From Streptococcus pseudopneumoniae (GTDB taxonomy: Bacteria; Bacillota; Bacilli; Lactobacillales; Streptococcaceae), in the NCBI RefSeq assembly GCF_001072375.1, contig NZ_JVKV01000077.1, forward strand, positions 1 through 41,090: 41,090 nucleotides of DNA. The letters are read 5' to 3'. Made by a program: the position numbers and the translations under genes. The notes under the pieces were generated by a model. It did no database searches, was not told where the DNA came from, and worked only from the letters and a program-made list of their open reading frames with translations. Of this stretch, positions 17,624 through 25,987 are shown piece by piece (position 1 is the stretch's first letter; each line of letters begins with the position of its first letter).

Positions 17624-18286
17624 CTACCTCCTGTCCTTACTATGCAGCACAACCACATAGCCATCTGGGCAAGTCACTGACACTTCCCTATCTATATATT
17701 CGTTAGAAGCGTAAACTTTCTTAAAGAAAAAATTCTCCTCTGTCAGTTCATACTTGGCACCGAGTATTGTCAAACGACTATCCCTCACAGGCATAAAGGC
17801 CAAATATTCATAGTCCGAACGTGGTTCAAGTTGACTGGTTCCTTCTGGACAGTAACGAATCAAATTTTGCCCATCCTCAATCTCTATTTGACGCATATAG
17901 GGCGCCAATTTAGGATTGCTGGGTAGAAAGACATTAGCTAACATATGGTCAATGCGACCACCTAGGGCACCAAAAATAGTCACCTGAGCTTGCGGATTTT
18001 TTTCAAAAATAGTGAGAAGGGCTAATTCCAAATCGGTATCGTCTTTTTCTGGTTGGGCTTGAACAAAGTGCTGGGCATTTACCTGAATCAACTGACGTTC
18101 TTCTACAGTCACAGAATCAAAATCCCCAACTGCAAGAGCAAGAGGAAGTTTTTCCTCTAGTACCCAAAGCGAGCCTCGGTCCACACCGACATAGCAATCA
18201 AAATCTGTTCGATAGTGACCACGGTCTCCACCAGCAAAAACTGCAACTCTAGTCCAGTTCTTTTCTGAGAGCTTGCACTCGTTCAT
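17624..18286 (-). CDS. thiN: Thiamine pyrophosphokinase
   Basis: Transfers pyrophosphate from ATP to thiamine to make TPP. About 220 residues with VAVFAGGDRGHY, the metal site VGVDRGSLWVLE and ALAVGDFDSV, the catalytic EKDDTDLELAL and GALGGRIDHMLANVFL, all intact. ATG 18286 has AGGGAG at good spacing; ATG 18292 is too close to it. The start overlaps rpe by 38 nt. Confidence 0.93.
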   Translation of the reverse strand: MNECKLSEKNWTRVAVFAGGDRGHYRTDFDCYVGVDRGSLWVLEEKLPLALAVGDFDSVTVEERQLIQVNAQHFVQAQPEKDDTDLELALLTIFEKNPQAQVTIFGALGGRIDHMLANVFLPSNPKLAPYMRQIEIEDGQNLIRYCPEGTSQLEPRSDYEYLAFMPVRDSRLTILGAKYELTEENFFFKKVYASNEYIDREVSVTCPDGYVVVLHSKDRR

Positions 18287-18905
18287 TGACATCTCCCTTA
18301 AAGACATAGGATCCCGCTACAAAAACTGTTGCACCAGCTTCTTTGGCTTGAGCAATAGTTTTATCATCAATCCCACCATCAACTTCGATTTCAAAGTTCA
18401 AGCCCTTCTCCTCACGAAGTGCCACCAACTCACGAATCTTATCCATGGTTTCAGGCAGAAATGCTTGTCCGCCAAATCCAGGGTTAACCGTCATGACCAA
18501 GACTTGATCAACTAAGTGAAGCACATGCTTGATAGACTCAACAGGTGTACCAGGATTGATGACTACCGAAGGTTTAACACCGAGAGAACGAATCTTTTGA
18601 AGAGCACCATGGATATGAGGTGTTGCCTCGACATGGATGCTGATAATATCTGCTCCTGCACGCGCAAAATCTTCTAAATGATGTTCAGGATTTGATACCA
18701 TCAAGTGGCAGTCAAAAACCATCTTGCTGTGAGGACGAAGTGCCTCGACCACACCTGCACCAAAACTGATTTGTGGCACAAAATGACCATCCATGATATC
18801 GATATGGGCGTATTCTGCCCCAGTTGCCTCTAGGCGTTTAATTTCACGTTCAAAGTTGGCATAATCTGCTGCCAGAATTGACGGAGCAATCTTGTATTGA
18901 GACAT
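18249..18905 (-). CDS. rpe: Ribulose-phosphate 3-epimerase
   Basis: Interconverts ribulose-5-phosphate and xylulose-5-phosphate in the pentose phosphate pathway. A 218-residue TIM barrel beginning MSQYKIAPSILAADYANF, with metal and catalytic residues in HIDIMDGHFVP, FDCHLMV and EVDGGID and the MTVNPGFGGQ phosphate site. AAGGAGAAA precedes ATG 18905; the open frame upstream to 19013 covers the end of rsgA and is not coding. It follows rsgA by 10 nt. Confidence 0.95.
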   Translation of the reverse strand: MSQYKIAPSILAADYANFEREIKRLEATGAEYAHIDIMDGHFVPQISFGAGVVEALRPHSKMVFDCHLMVSNPEHHLEDFARAGADIISIHVEATPHIHGALQKIRSLGVKPSVVINPGTPVESIKHVLHLVDQVLVMTVNPGFGGQAFLPETMDKIRELVALREEKGLNFEIEVDGGIDDKTIAQAKEAGATVFVAGSYVFKGDVNERVQALRKELD

Positions 18906-18915
18906 AGGTTTCTCC

Positions 18916-19794
18916 TTATTTTGGAATTTTTTTGCTGACTTTTTTATAGGTTTCTCTACGATTTTCAATCTCACTGAGGAATTGCAAATAGTTGTCAAAA
19001 CGGAAGGTAGCAATGATCCCCTCTTCTACTGCTGGTTTCACTGCGCAAGATGGCTCATGGGTATGAGTACATGTACGGAACTTGCAGTCTCGACTGACAC
19101 TAGCAATTTCTGGAAAGGCTAGATTAAGGTCTTCTGCTGTTGTTACTTCGTAATCCAGCGATGAAAAACCTGGTGTGTCTGCAATCTTACCACCATTGAG
19201 ATTGTAAAAACTAACAGCTCGAGTAGTATGACGACCGCGACCCAGACTGTCTGAGATTTCTCCCGTTTCAAGATTGAGATCAGGTGCGATTTTATTGAGG
19301 AGGGTTGACTTACCAACACCCGTCTGTCCCATGAAGACCGTCACTTTATCTGTCAACAAGGGCAAGAGTTCCTCTTTACTCGTCACAAAATCGTAACCAA
19401 TAGCACCATAGGTCTGCTGGTAAAAATCCAGTTCTCCCCCATCTTCCAGTAAGTCCATTTTGGAAATATAGACGATAGGATGAATGCCCTTGTGCTCCAA
19501 AAGAACCAAGAACCGATCCAATAAGTTGCTATTAAAGTCAGGTTCTTTAACTGACATGATAACTACGGCTTGGTCAATATTGACAATGGGTGGGCGAACC
19601 AGACTATTTTTTCGTTCATGAATCTTGAGAATATAGCCTTCGGAATTTTCCTCCGCAGAAAAATCTACCCAGTCTCCAACATAGGGCGTATGACCTTTTT
19701 TACGGAAATTCCCACGCGCGCGTGTCTGATAGACCTGACCCTCACTTTCCACATAGTAGAAGCCCGCCAAGGCTTTAATAATTTGTCCCTGCAT
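18916..19794 (-). CDS. rsgA: Ribosome small subunit-dependent GTPase RsgA
   Basis: A late 30S assembly GTPase, 292 residues. OB domain (about 1-65), circularly permuted GTPase domain with G4 (SKMD), G1 ([12 protein letters not shown]), G3 (DTPGFSS) in that order, and C-terminal zinc knuckle [14 protein letters not shown]. Start [16 protein letters not shown] at 19794, one base after the rsmA stop. Part of the rsmA-rsgA-rpe-thiN-rmuC-yhaM run. Confidence 0.95.
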   Translation of the reverse strand: MQGQIIKALAGFYYVESEGQVYQTRARGNFRKKGHTPYVGDWVDFSAEENSEGYILKIHERKNSLVRPPIVNIDQAVVIMSVKEPDFNSNLLDRFLVLLEHKGIHPIVYISKMDLLEDGGELDFYQQTYGAIGYDFVTSKEELLPLLTDKVTVFMGQTGVGKSTLLNKIAPDLNLETGEISDSLGRGRHTTRAVSFYNLNGGKIADTPGFSSLDYEVTTAEDLNLAFPEIASVSRDCKFRTCTHTHEPSCAVKPAVEEGIIATFRFDNYLQFLSEIENRRETYKKVSKKIPK

Positions 19795-19795
19795 C

Positions 19796-20668
19796 TTAGA
19801 GTCCTTGTCCTTTAAGCGCATCTGCTAGACTGGCAAATTCTTCTAAGCCAAGAGCTTCACCGCGTACACTTGGGGATAGTCCGGCCTGGTCCAAAGCCTT
19901 AGTCAATTTGTCCTTGACTTCCTCAGTCTTGCCAAAGTAACCTGTCAAGTTGTTCCACAAGGTCTTACGACGATGGGTGAAACTAGCCTTGGAAACCTTA
20001 AAGAAGAAGTTCTCATCTTTTACTGCTACAGCCGGTTCTGGACGGCGTACCATTTTCAGGATAGCCGAGTCCACATTTGGCGCTGGCACAAAGACCGTAC
20101 GAGGCACGATAAAGGCTACCTTAGCTGTCATGTAATACTGAACTGCAATCGACAAGCTACCGTAAGCCTTGGTATTTGGTTGAGCAGAGATACGATCCGC
20201 CACTTCTCTTTGCATCATGACCACAAACTCACTAAAAGGAATGCCACTTTCAATCAAGTGCATGAGAATAGGTGTCGTGATATAGTAAGGCAAGTTGGCT
20301 ACTACCTTGATTGGTAAATCAGGATTTTTGAAATTCTGGATATGCTGCGCCAAATCAACCTTGAGAATGTCCTCGTTAACTACGGTCACATTATCAAAAT
20401 CACGCAAGGTATCCGCTAGGATTGGTACCAAACGGTGGTCAATCTCAAAAGCCATGACTTCAGCTGCACGCTCAGCCAAAAATTCCGTCAAGGCACCAAT
20501 CCCGGGCCCGATCTCAATGACATTGACCTGGTCATCAATCTCAGCCGTATCCACAATTTTTTGAAGGATATTGGTATCGGTCAAGAAATTTTGTCCGAAG
20601 GACTTTTTAAAAGTAAAGCCGTGACGCTCCAGTACTGCCTTGGTCACGCTATAATCTGCAATTCTCAT
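19796..20668 (-). CDS. rsmA: 16S rRNA (adenine(1518/1519)-N6)-dimethyltransferase
   Basis: Dimethylates A1518 and A1519 in the 3' hairpin of 16S rRNA (KsgA). The 290-residue protein shows FGQNFLTD (about 24-31), SAM motif [16 protein letters not shown], and the catalytic motif [10 protein letters not shown]. Length is normal and the start gives the usual [18 protein letters not shown]. It pairs with rsgA in 30S maturation, fitting their adjacency. Confidence 0.95.
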   Translation of the reverse strand: MRIADYSVTKAVLERHGFTFKKSFGQNFLTDTNILQKIVDTAEIDDQVNVIEIGPGIGALTEFLAERAAEVMAFEIDHRLVPILADTLRDFDNVTVVNEDILKVDLAQHIQNFKNPDLPIKVVANLPYYITTPILMHLIESGIPFSEFVVMMQREVADRISAQPNTKAYGSLSIAVQYYMTAKVAFIVPRTVFVPAPNVDSAILKMVRRPEPAVAVKDENFFFKVSKASFTHRRKTLWNNLTGYFGKTEEVKDKLTKALDQAGLSPSVRGEALGLEEFASLADALKGQGL

Positions 20669-20687
20669 TTATTCTCTTTTCTATTTA

Positions 20688-21401
20688 TTAGCTAAAAATA
20701 ATATATAAAACCCACATCATTCCTAGTGCCAACAAAATCCAAAACACTAAAAGAACACGAGACTTGTTCCCTTTTGAATCAGATCCAGTCATATCAAGCA
20801 CTTTCTTATCTTCTTGGGGGGTCGTTTTCTTCAGTTCATCCTGATAGGCAACCGAATCTAGAATATTGTCTTCTGGCAATAATTCTGAAGCATAATAGTC
20901 AGGAAAGCCCATAGCAAGACCAATTAAGTTCTTTTCAGTCAAAGAAAAATCTAAATCTTTGGGTTGATTTCCCCGAATAGCCCGGATATTTTTTAACAGT
21001 TTATCAGAAACAACAGACACTTGGTCCATAAAAACAACATCTAAAAGATCAAATCCGAGCACATCACCATCTTTGACATTTGCAAGAATATAACGGACAA
21101 AGTCATCATATAGTTGCACGGATTGCGGGGCATTCTCTTCTAAAAAAGATCGGTTTTTGAGGGCATTCTGCTGGAATTTTTCAATAGAAAGCAAGATATC
21201 TACATTCTGCTCTTGGTAAAATCTTTCTGCTTGCTCTTCATCTTCTTCCAGTTTTTCTGCTGTTTCCCAGAGAGCAATAGGAGCTTTTAAATCTTCTTCA
21301 TCCCAAAACAATTGCCAAAAATAGGGTATTGTGTAAATTCCCTCTGTTAGAATACGAGCTTCATCTTCGTTTTTTAAGTAAATATAACTTCTATTTGCCA
21401 T
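20688..21401 (-). CDS. Unknown tail-anchored membrane protein
   Basis: About 237 residues starting MANRSYIYLKNEDEARILTEG at ATG 21401, which has AAAGGAAA ahead of it; the frame is open to 21476. A large soluble acidic region (about 1-205) is followed by a polar linker and one C-terminal membrane helix (RVLLVFWILLALGMMWVLYIIF), so it is probably tail-anchored with the body in the cytosol. I do not recognise the family. It lies 19 nt upstream of rsmA and 89 nt downstream of an SseB-like gene. Confidence 0.75.
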   Translation of the reverse strand: MANRSYIYLKNEDEARILTEGIYTIPYFWQLFWDEEDLKAPIALWETAEKLEEDEEQAERFYQEQNVDILLSIEKFQQNALKNRSFLEENAPQSVQLYDDFVRYILANVKDGDVLGFDLLDVVFMDQVSVVSDKLLKNIRAIRGNQPKDLDFSLTEKNLIGLAMGFPDYYASELLPEDNILDSVAYQDELKKTTPQEDKKVLDMTGSDSKGNKSRVLLVFWILLALGMMWVLYIIFS

Positions 21402-21490
21402 ATCATTTCCTTTCACAATCTTTGAAAAAGGTTGGTGGTTCAAGTAGGATGTAGATAAAACTATATAGTTTCCCAATGTAAAGAAACTCT

Positions 21491-22918
21491 CTAATCTTTA
21501 GCTCTGCCTTCTAGTTCCTCACTGAGCTTTTGCATATCTTTAAAAGCTGTTAGACTAACATAAGCACCCGCTTCATAGTATTCCGTTGGGTTTATGGCAT
21601 AGTCAAAAACTTCAATCATGCCTCCTGCTTCTTCAATCATGCCATTCCATTTTTCATCAAAGACCATTCGCAGACGTTTCCAATCAGTAAATACTGGAAC
21701 AGAATTTCTGCCATCTTTTCCTTCTTTGACTGGAATGTTGAAACTAGAATCTTTTTCCAAGACAAAGGAGCTTCCTTCCTGACTATCGTCCTTAAATTCC
21801 GAAGCAGCATCTAAAGGAATTAGGAATTTTGCTTTCGGCATAGCTTCCGAGAAGAACTTATAATAGAGCTTATAAATTACTTCTTCATCTTCTGTCGTCG
21901 GGCTATCCAATTGTCCCATCAACAACATCCATCTTACTAAATCAGGATTCATTACAGGAACTTGTATGTCTGGCAAATTAGAATAATCTGGTTTTTGAAC
22001 CAAAGCCGAGGCACTGATGCTGACTTCCTTGGAATTAAAGATTGCTCCCAAGGCACCATTTAAGTAAAAGGCTGTCCCAAGGAAATTTTCAATCCCTTTT
22101 TTCTCTTCCGTATTTTCAATCAGTTTTACGACTGAGTTTGGTCGACTATCAATGGTTTCCTTGAATTGGCGATACCAAGATGGTGTCAAAAGCATGATCA
22201 TGGGATCCGTACAGAGATACCCCTCTTCTCCCCTGTCATAGGTCGTTGAGAAAAGATAGGGTTCGCCTGTTTTTTCCGAATAAACTGCATAAACTGAATC
22301 TGCTGCTAACAACTTGTCCTTGACAATTTCTGCTAGACGCTCCAACTTGCGGGTGTTAGCTTGATATCTTTCTTCACTTTCAGTTTCCTGATTTTGACGG
22401 CATTTCCATAAAAAGAGACGTAAAATTTCTACGCTATCATCAAGGCTAGCTGCCAAATAGTCTTCATTTGTTAACTGACCCTCTTGGATGGCTACAAAAG
22501 CACGATAAAGAGCATCTGAATAGCTAGATAATTTTTGCTCTTCCTCAATACCTGAACTAAAGAGCACACTTCCTTTTTTCAGTTTATCCAAAGAAGGAAT
22601 CCTATCAACCACTAGATGCGCGAGAACTTCATCAGTAAGACTATCTGCATCTTTGTTTTGACTGCTAAGTTTTTTAACTTCTACAGAGCCAAGACTTTCC
22701 ATTCCTTGGTCGGGATTGCAAAACTGCAACTGATCCCCAACCTTGAGACTACCTTCTAGACTCCCAACAATCAATAATTGATTCGTTTCCTTCATCGGGA
22801 ACAAATCTAGAACTCCAATACATGCATTGTTTTTAGATTCTTCTCTTTCTTTCTGTGCTTCACTTATTTCAGTTGCCTCTGCAGTTTCTGTCTTTTTTAA
22901 AAAATCAAAGATTCCCAT
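21491..22918 (-). CDS. SseB-domain protein with translation-factor-like N-terminal barrel
   Basis: A 475-residue protein. Residues about 35-110 (GVLDLFPMKETNQLLIVGSLEGSLKVGDQLQF) resemble domain 2 of EF-Tu-type factors, a beta barrel. The middle (about 120-330) is unassigned. The C-terminal part (about 335-470) has the SseB N-domain look: lysine-poor FLIPLDA start, VPVFTDWKRLRMVFD, then AINPTEYYEAGAYVSL. SseB-type domains are found in secretion-related and housekeeping proteins of unclear role. No signal or membrane segment. Function unknown; the assignment rests on motif memory. Confidence 0.65.
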   Translation of the reverse strand: MGIFDFLKKTETAEATEISEAQKEREESKNNACIGVLDLFPMKETNQLLIVGSLEGSLKVGDQLQFCNPDQGMESLGSVEVKKLSSQNKDADSLTDEVLAHLVVDRIPSLDKLKKGSVLFSSGIEEEQKLSSYSDALYRAFVAIQEGQLTNEDYLAASLDDSVEILRLFLWKCRQNQETESEERYQANTRKLERLAEIVKDKLLAADSVYAVYSEKTGEPYLFSTTYDRGEEGYLCTDPMIMLLTPSWYRQFKETIDSRPNSVVKLIENTEEKKGIENFLGTAFYLNGALGAIFNSKEVSISASALVQKPDYSNLPDIQVPVMNPDLVRWMLLMGQLDSPTTEDEEVIYKLYYKFFSEAMPKAKFLIPLDAASEFKDDSQEGSSFVLEKDSSFNIPVKEGKDGRNSVPVFTDWKRLRMVFDEKWNGMIEEAGGMIEVFDYAINPTEYYEAGAYVSLTAFKDMQKLSEELEGRAKD

Positions 22919-23026
22919 AACTTTTCCTCATTGTCTCCACTTAGCGCAAATCCTATGGAGTCACTTTTCTAATGCTTGCTACCAAGCCTGATTAAACCGT
23001 ATATGATTACTTCTATTGTATCATAT

Positions 23027-23046
23027 TCCCCCTACATTTTGGGGGA
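23027..23046. terminator. GC-rich hairpin after rnmV (weak terminator or processing site)
   Basis: TCCCCC / GGGGGA stem with an 8-nt loop, five bases after the rnmV stop. No T run follows on the minus strand, so it may stabilise the 3' end or only partly stop transcription into the SseB-like gene. Confidence 0.45.
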
Positions 23047-23051
23047 GTTTC

Positions 23052-23615
23052 TCAATCCTCATAAGATTTCATGGCATCTTCAACTTCAGCTAAACTGATG
23101 CCAAATAATTCTAAACGCTTGAGAAGTTGTTTCCCATTGGAATAACCAATACGTAGACTCTCTCCTAGATATTCTCTGCGTTTTCGGCTATCTGCTCCAG
23201 CCAAAAATCCCAATCGAATCAAGTCACTACGGCTAATGTCAGAGTCACTTTCTGCTTCAAACTGCTCTGTGACTTGTTCCAGCGCGGTTTTCAAATCTTC
23301 ATAACTGGCATGTTCGATTCCTAAGGAACGTCCTTTGGTCTTGGACTTAGGAACAGCCTCATTACGTTTGAGAAAAGCGTGTTGAACTGTCGGAATGGCC
23401 GTCATAATCATCCGACGAATGCGTTCCCCATTAAAGTCAGGATCTGTAAAGACAATCACCCCATGACGTTGATGTAGACGTTGGATTCGTTCAAGATCTT
23501 GCTCATTGATAGCAGAGCCACGAGTCTCATAGGTCTCCACATCAAAATAACGTTTGAGATTGGCCGTATCATCACGCCCTTCGACTACGACGACTTGGGA
23601 AATTTTCTTTTTCAT
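23052..23615 (-). CDS. rnmV: Ribonuclease M5
   Basis: Matures 5S rRNA. The 187-residue protein has the Toprim core: VVVEGRDDTANLKRYF with Glu, and VIVFTDPDFNGERIRRMI with the DxD metal pair, then the C-terminal M5 domain (RSDLIRLGFLAGADSRKRREYLGESLRIGYSNGKQL region). It overlaps tatD by four bases (ATGA) and is therefore coupled to it, so the mobile element insertion upstream of tatD affects this gene's transcription too. Confidence 0.95.
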   Translation of the reverse strand: MKKKISQVVVVEGRDDTANLKRYFDVETYETRGSAINEQDLERIQRLHQRHGVIVFTDPDFNGERIRRMIMTAIPTVQHAFLKRNEAVPKSKTKGRSLGIEHASYEDLKTALEQVTEQFEAESDSDISRSDLIRLGFLAGADSRKRREYLGESLRIGYSNGKQLLKRLELFGISLAEVEDAMKSYED

Positions 23616-24391
23616 AATTTACTTTCCAGTCCAAAAATTCGTTCCGCATTTGCACTTGTCGCAGCAGCTAATTCTTCTGTCGATACGCCACGCAAATCTG
23701 CAATAAAGTCCACTACATAGCGCGTGTAAGCTGTCTTGTTTTCACGACCACGCTTGGGAACGGGTGCCAAGTAAGGCGCATCTGTCTCTACTAAAATCTT
23801 ATCCAAAGGCAATTCTTTGGCTGCTTCCTGGATATCTGTTGCCTTCTTGAAAGTTACCACTCCAGAAAAGGAAATGGTCATACCTAACTCCACAAACTTT
23901 TCAGCCCATTCCAGAGAACCTGAGAAGGAGTGCATGATGCCACCACGGGGACCGACTCCCTCACTTTTGATAATTTCATAGGTATCTTCGAGCGCATCAC
24001 GGGTGTGAACTACAAAAGGTAAGTCCAATTCCTTTGATAGCTGAATCTGACGACGGAAAACTTGCTCCTGCACTTCTTTTGGGGCTGTCATCCAGTGATA
24101 GTCCAAACCAATCTCACCCAAGGCTACCACTTTAGGATGTTTTAGCTTATCCAACAGGTAATTCTCAACATCCTTTGTATAGGTCCCTGCCTCTGTTGGA
24201 TGCCAACCAATCGTCGCATAAAGTTGGTCATATTCTTCCACCAATTCCAAGGCACGCTCAATGGTTGGTTTGTCAAAACCAACAATATTCATCCGAGTCA
24301 CACCCATTTCAGCTGCTAAGGCTATTTCTTCTGCTTCTCTTCCTGAAAATTCTTCCACATTCAAGTGGGTATGTGTATCAAAAATATCCAT
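23612..24391 (-). CDS. tatD: TatD family hydrolase, 5' end rebuilt by an inserted element
   Basis: A 259-residue metal-dependent DNase/hydrolase. Ligands are visible in DTHTHLN, GEIGLDYHW, VVHTRDALED, MHSFSG and VETDAPYL. The start is unusual: the protein begins MDIFDTHTHL where mitis-group TatD begins MIFDTHTHL. The codons before Ile come from the integrated element, whose att core (24369-24385) lies inside the coding sequence at residues 3-8. The element also supplies AAGGAAA ahead of the ATG. The native promoter and start codon now lie at 32843-32879, about 8.46 kb away. Confidence 0.95.
   Translation of the reverse strand: MDIFDTHTHLNVEEFSGREAEEIALAAEMGVTRMNIVGFDKPTIERALELVEEYDQLYATIGWHPTEAGTYTKDVENYLLDKLKHPKVVALGEIGLDYHWMTAPKEVQEQVFRRQIQLSKELDLPFVVHTRDALEDTYEIIKSEGVGPRGGIMHSFSGSLEWAEKFVELGMTISFSGVVTFKKATDIQEAAKELPLDKILVETDAPYLAPVPKRGRENKTAYTRYVVDFIADLRGVSTEELAAATSANAERIFGLESKL
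24369..24385 (-). repeat. attL core, inside tatD codons 3-8
   Basis: 17-bp repeat identical to 32826-32842. On the coding strand it reads ATT TTT GAT ACA CAT AC, encoding I-F-D-T-H-T, the metal-binding start of TatD. Sequence similarity continues loosely beyond the core (TATATTTCCT), because the element mimics the ribosome binding site region. Confidence 0.9.
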
Positions 24392-24431
24392 ACTATATTT
24401 CCTTCTCTTTCCTCAATATTCCTTAACTACC

Positions 24432-24455
24432 AGAAGAAAAGAATTTCTTTCTTCT
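24432..24455 (-). terminator. Hairpin after the integrase gene
   Basis: Nearly perfect inverted repeat AGAAGAAA..TTTCTTCT between the integrase and tatD. The minus strand has no good T run after it, so read-through into tatD is possible and may be what expresses tatD-rnmV now. Confidence 0.4.
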
Positions 24456-24491
24456 ATACTTCCCTATATTTCCTCTAGTTTCTATTCACTT

Positions 24492-24521
24492 TGGTTAGTA
24501 CTTGGTTAGTTCTATGGTTAG
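24492..24521. repeat. Left integrase arm-type repeats (three TGGTTAG)
   Basis: TGGTTAG at 24492-24498, 24503-24509 and 24515-24521, spaced 11 and 12 bp, about one helical turn. Matching copies lie near the right end (32755-32761, and TGGTTAA at 32767-32773) and once internally (31046-31052). This arrangement is typical of arm sites bound by the N-terminal domain of tyrosine integrases. Confidence 0.65.
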
Positions 24522-24524
24522 CAT

Positions 24525-25664
24525 CTACAGATGAATTTGATTAAGTTTCTCTCTCAATTCATCCTGTATATTTTTTGTTACATGACTATAGATCCTTAAA
24601 GTGATAGATTCATCTCTATGTCCAACTCGCTCCATAATAGCCTTTATGGGTATCCCTAGTTCAGCCAACAAACTAATATGAGAATGTCTAAGCATGTGAA
24701 TATTATAGGATCTGTGCCCACCTAACACTACTTCACAAATATTTTTGATAAATCTATATAACAAAGGTTGTCTCATAATGTTACCTTGCTCAGTCACAAA
24801 GATGAACTCCTCATCAAAACAGTTACTACGAAAGTACTCGATAATTTCCAAGCAACGTTCACTTAGTACTATCGTCCTTACAGAACCTATTGTTTTCGTT
24901 GTCTGTAAGATTCTCTCATCATATCCATGAGCAACATAATCTATAGTATGATCAATTGTTAAAAGATTCGCTTTGAAGTTTACATCTTGATAGCGAACCC
25001 CAATAAACTCTGCGAAACGAAGACCAGTTAAAAAGATAAATTCCATTGCCAAAGCATAACGCTTATCTTTATTGTGACTTTCACAATACGATAGAACCTG
25101 TCCTAGTTCCTCTCTACTAATGAAATTAGCCTTAGCTTTTTGCAACTTCTCGTAGTCCGCTTTCTGCTTCGGAATTACCACCCCTTTAACTGGTGAGTCA
25201 GAAATATATCCGACCTTTACAGCATAATCAAAGATACCATTCAAGTAAATTTTTCGATTTTTTCTTGTTGAATTTTGAACATTCAAATTCATTAGATATG
25301 TTTGAACTAGCTGAGTGGTGTAATCTGATATTCTCAAATTTCCTACTATTCCCATGAAAAGCTCTAAACTTTTCACCTCACTTCTATAACTAGAAGATTT
25401 TATCTCACTGGAACGAATAGTTTTCCATTCTTCCAATAGTTGACTGAAATTCATTTCTTCTAGTTGTTTCTTTTCAACTTCCTCTTTTGTAGGGGCGATT
25501 AGAAGTTTTTCAATTTTTAGCGCTAAACGACGTTTTGCTTCTGCTTGAGAAACTCTAGATTTTGATTTTAGAGTCACAGAGACTTGTTTCCACTTTTCCT
25601 CTCGTTCATGATAGAATTTCTCATAATAACGGTATTTCCCATTATCCAATTCTTTAAAAAACAT
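24525..25664 (-). CDS. int: Site-specific tyrosine integrase
   Basis: A 379-residue phage-type integrase. An N-terminal arm-binding domain (about 1-60), SAM-like core-binding domain (about 72-155) and catalytic domain (about 180-375) with Arg216 (TGLRFAEF), Lys257, His323 and Arg326 (HMLRH), His349 (VGHRD) and nucleophile Tyr359 (IYSHVT). All catalytic residues are present, so the element should be mobile. The gene reads towards attL and is the first gene inside the junction. AAGGAG precedes ATG 25664. Confidence 0.95.
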   Translation of the reverse strand: MFFKELDNGKYRYYEKFYHEREEKWKQVSVTLKSKSRVSQAEAKRRLALKIEKLLIAPTKEEVEKKQLEEMNFSQLLEEWKTIRSSEIKSSSYRSEVKSLELFMGIVGNLRISDYTTQLVQTYLMNLNVQNSTRKNRKIYLNGIFDYAVKVGYISDSPVKGVVIPKQKADYEKLQKAKANFISREELGQVLSYCESHNKDKRYALAMEFIFLTGLRFAEFIGVRYQDVNFKANLLTIDHTIDYVAHGYDERILQTTKTIGSVRTIVLSERCLEIIEYFRSNCFDEEFIFVTEQGNIMRQPLLYRFIKNICEVVLGGHRSYNIHMLRHSHISLLAELGIPIKAIMERVGHRDESITLRIYSHVTKNIQDELREKLNQIHL

Positions 25665-25694
25665 TTTTTCTCCTTGTACTTTTAAAGCAAAGGA

Positions 25695-25713
25695 AAGCTA
25701 TGTAGCATAGCTT
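25695..25713. promoter_or_regulatory. Palindrome upstream of the integrase
   Basis: AAGCTATG-TAG-CATAGCTT, a perfect 8-bp inverted repeat 31-49 nt ahead of the integrase ATG. A third half-site (CATAGCTT) overlaps the end of the excisionase-like gene at 25730-25737. It could be an operator or a stem limiting read-through from xis into int. Confidence 0.4.
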
Positions 25714-25726
25714 AATTATAACATAA

Positions 25727-25936
25727 CTACATAGCTTCCTCATATTTCTTTTGTTTATACTGCAAAAATTCCTTATAGCCTTCAACATCTATATAGACTC
25801 TCTTATGAGAAGGCTTTAAAATGTATCCTTGGAATTTTTCATTTCGTCTCATCTCTGTTAGATCATTATTTAAGGTTTTTAGCGGAATATCAAATAATTC
25901 CGTAATCCCTCTCTTACTTTTATATATATTTCCCAT
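25727..25936 (-). CDS. Excisionase-like small DNA-binding protein
   Basis: A 69-residue basic protein with a helix-turn-helix-like segment (ITELFDIPLKTLNNDLTEMRR, about residues 11-31) and a wing-like basic stretch (ILKPSHKRVYID). Size, content and position next to a tyrosine integrase suggest the recombination directionality factor (Xis) of this element. AGGAGA precedes ATG 25936. No clear orthologue is recognised; a regulator of int is the alternative. Confidence 0.65.
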   Translation of the reverse strand: MGNIYKSKRGITELFDIPLKTLNNDLTEMRRNEKFQGYILKPSHKRVYIDVEGYKEFLQYKQKKYEEAM

Positions 25937-25987
25937 AAAATTCTCCTATTTTGATATAATAGAGATGATAAAAGACAACTTCTTTTA

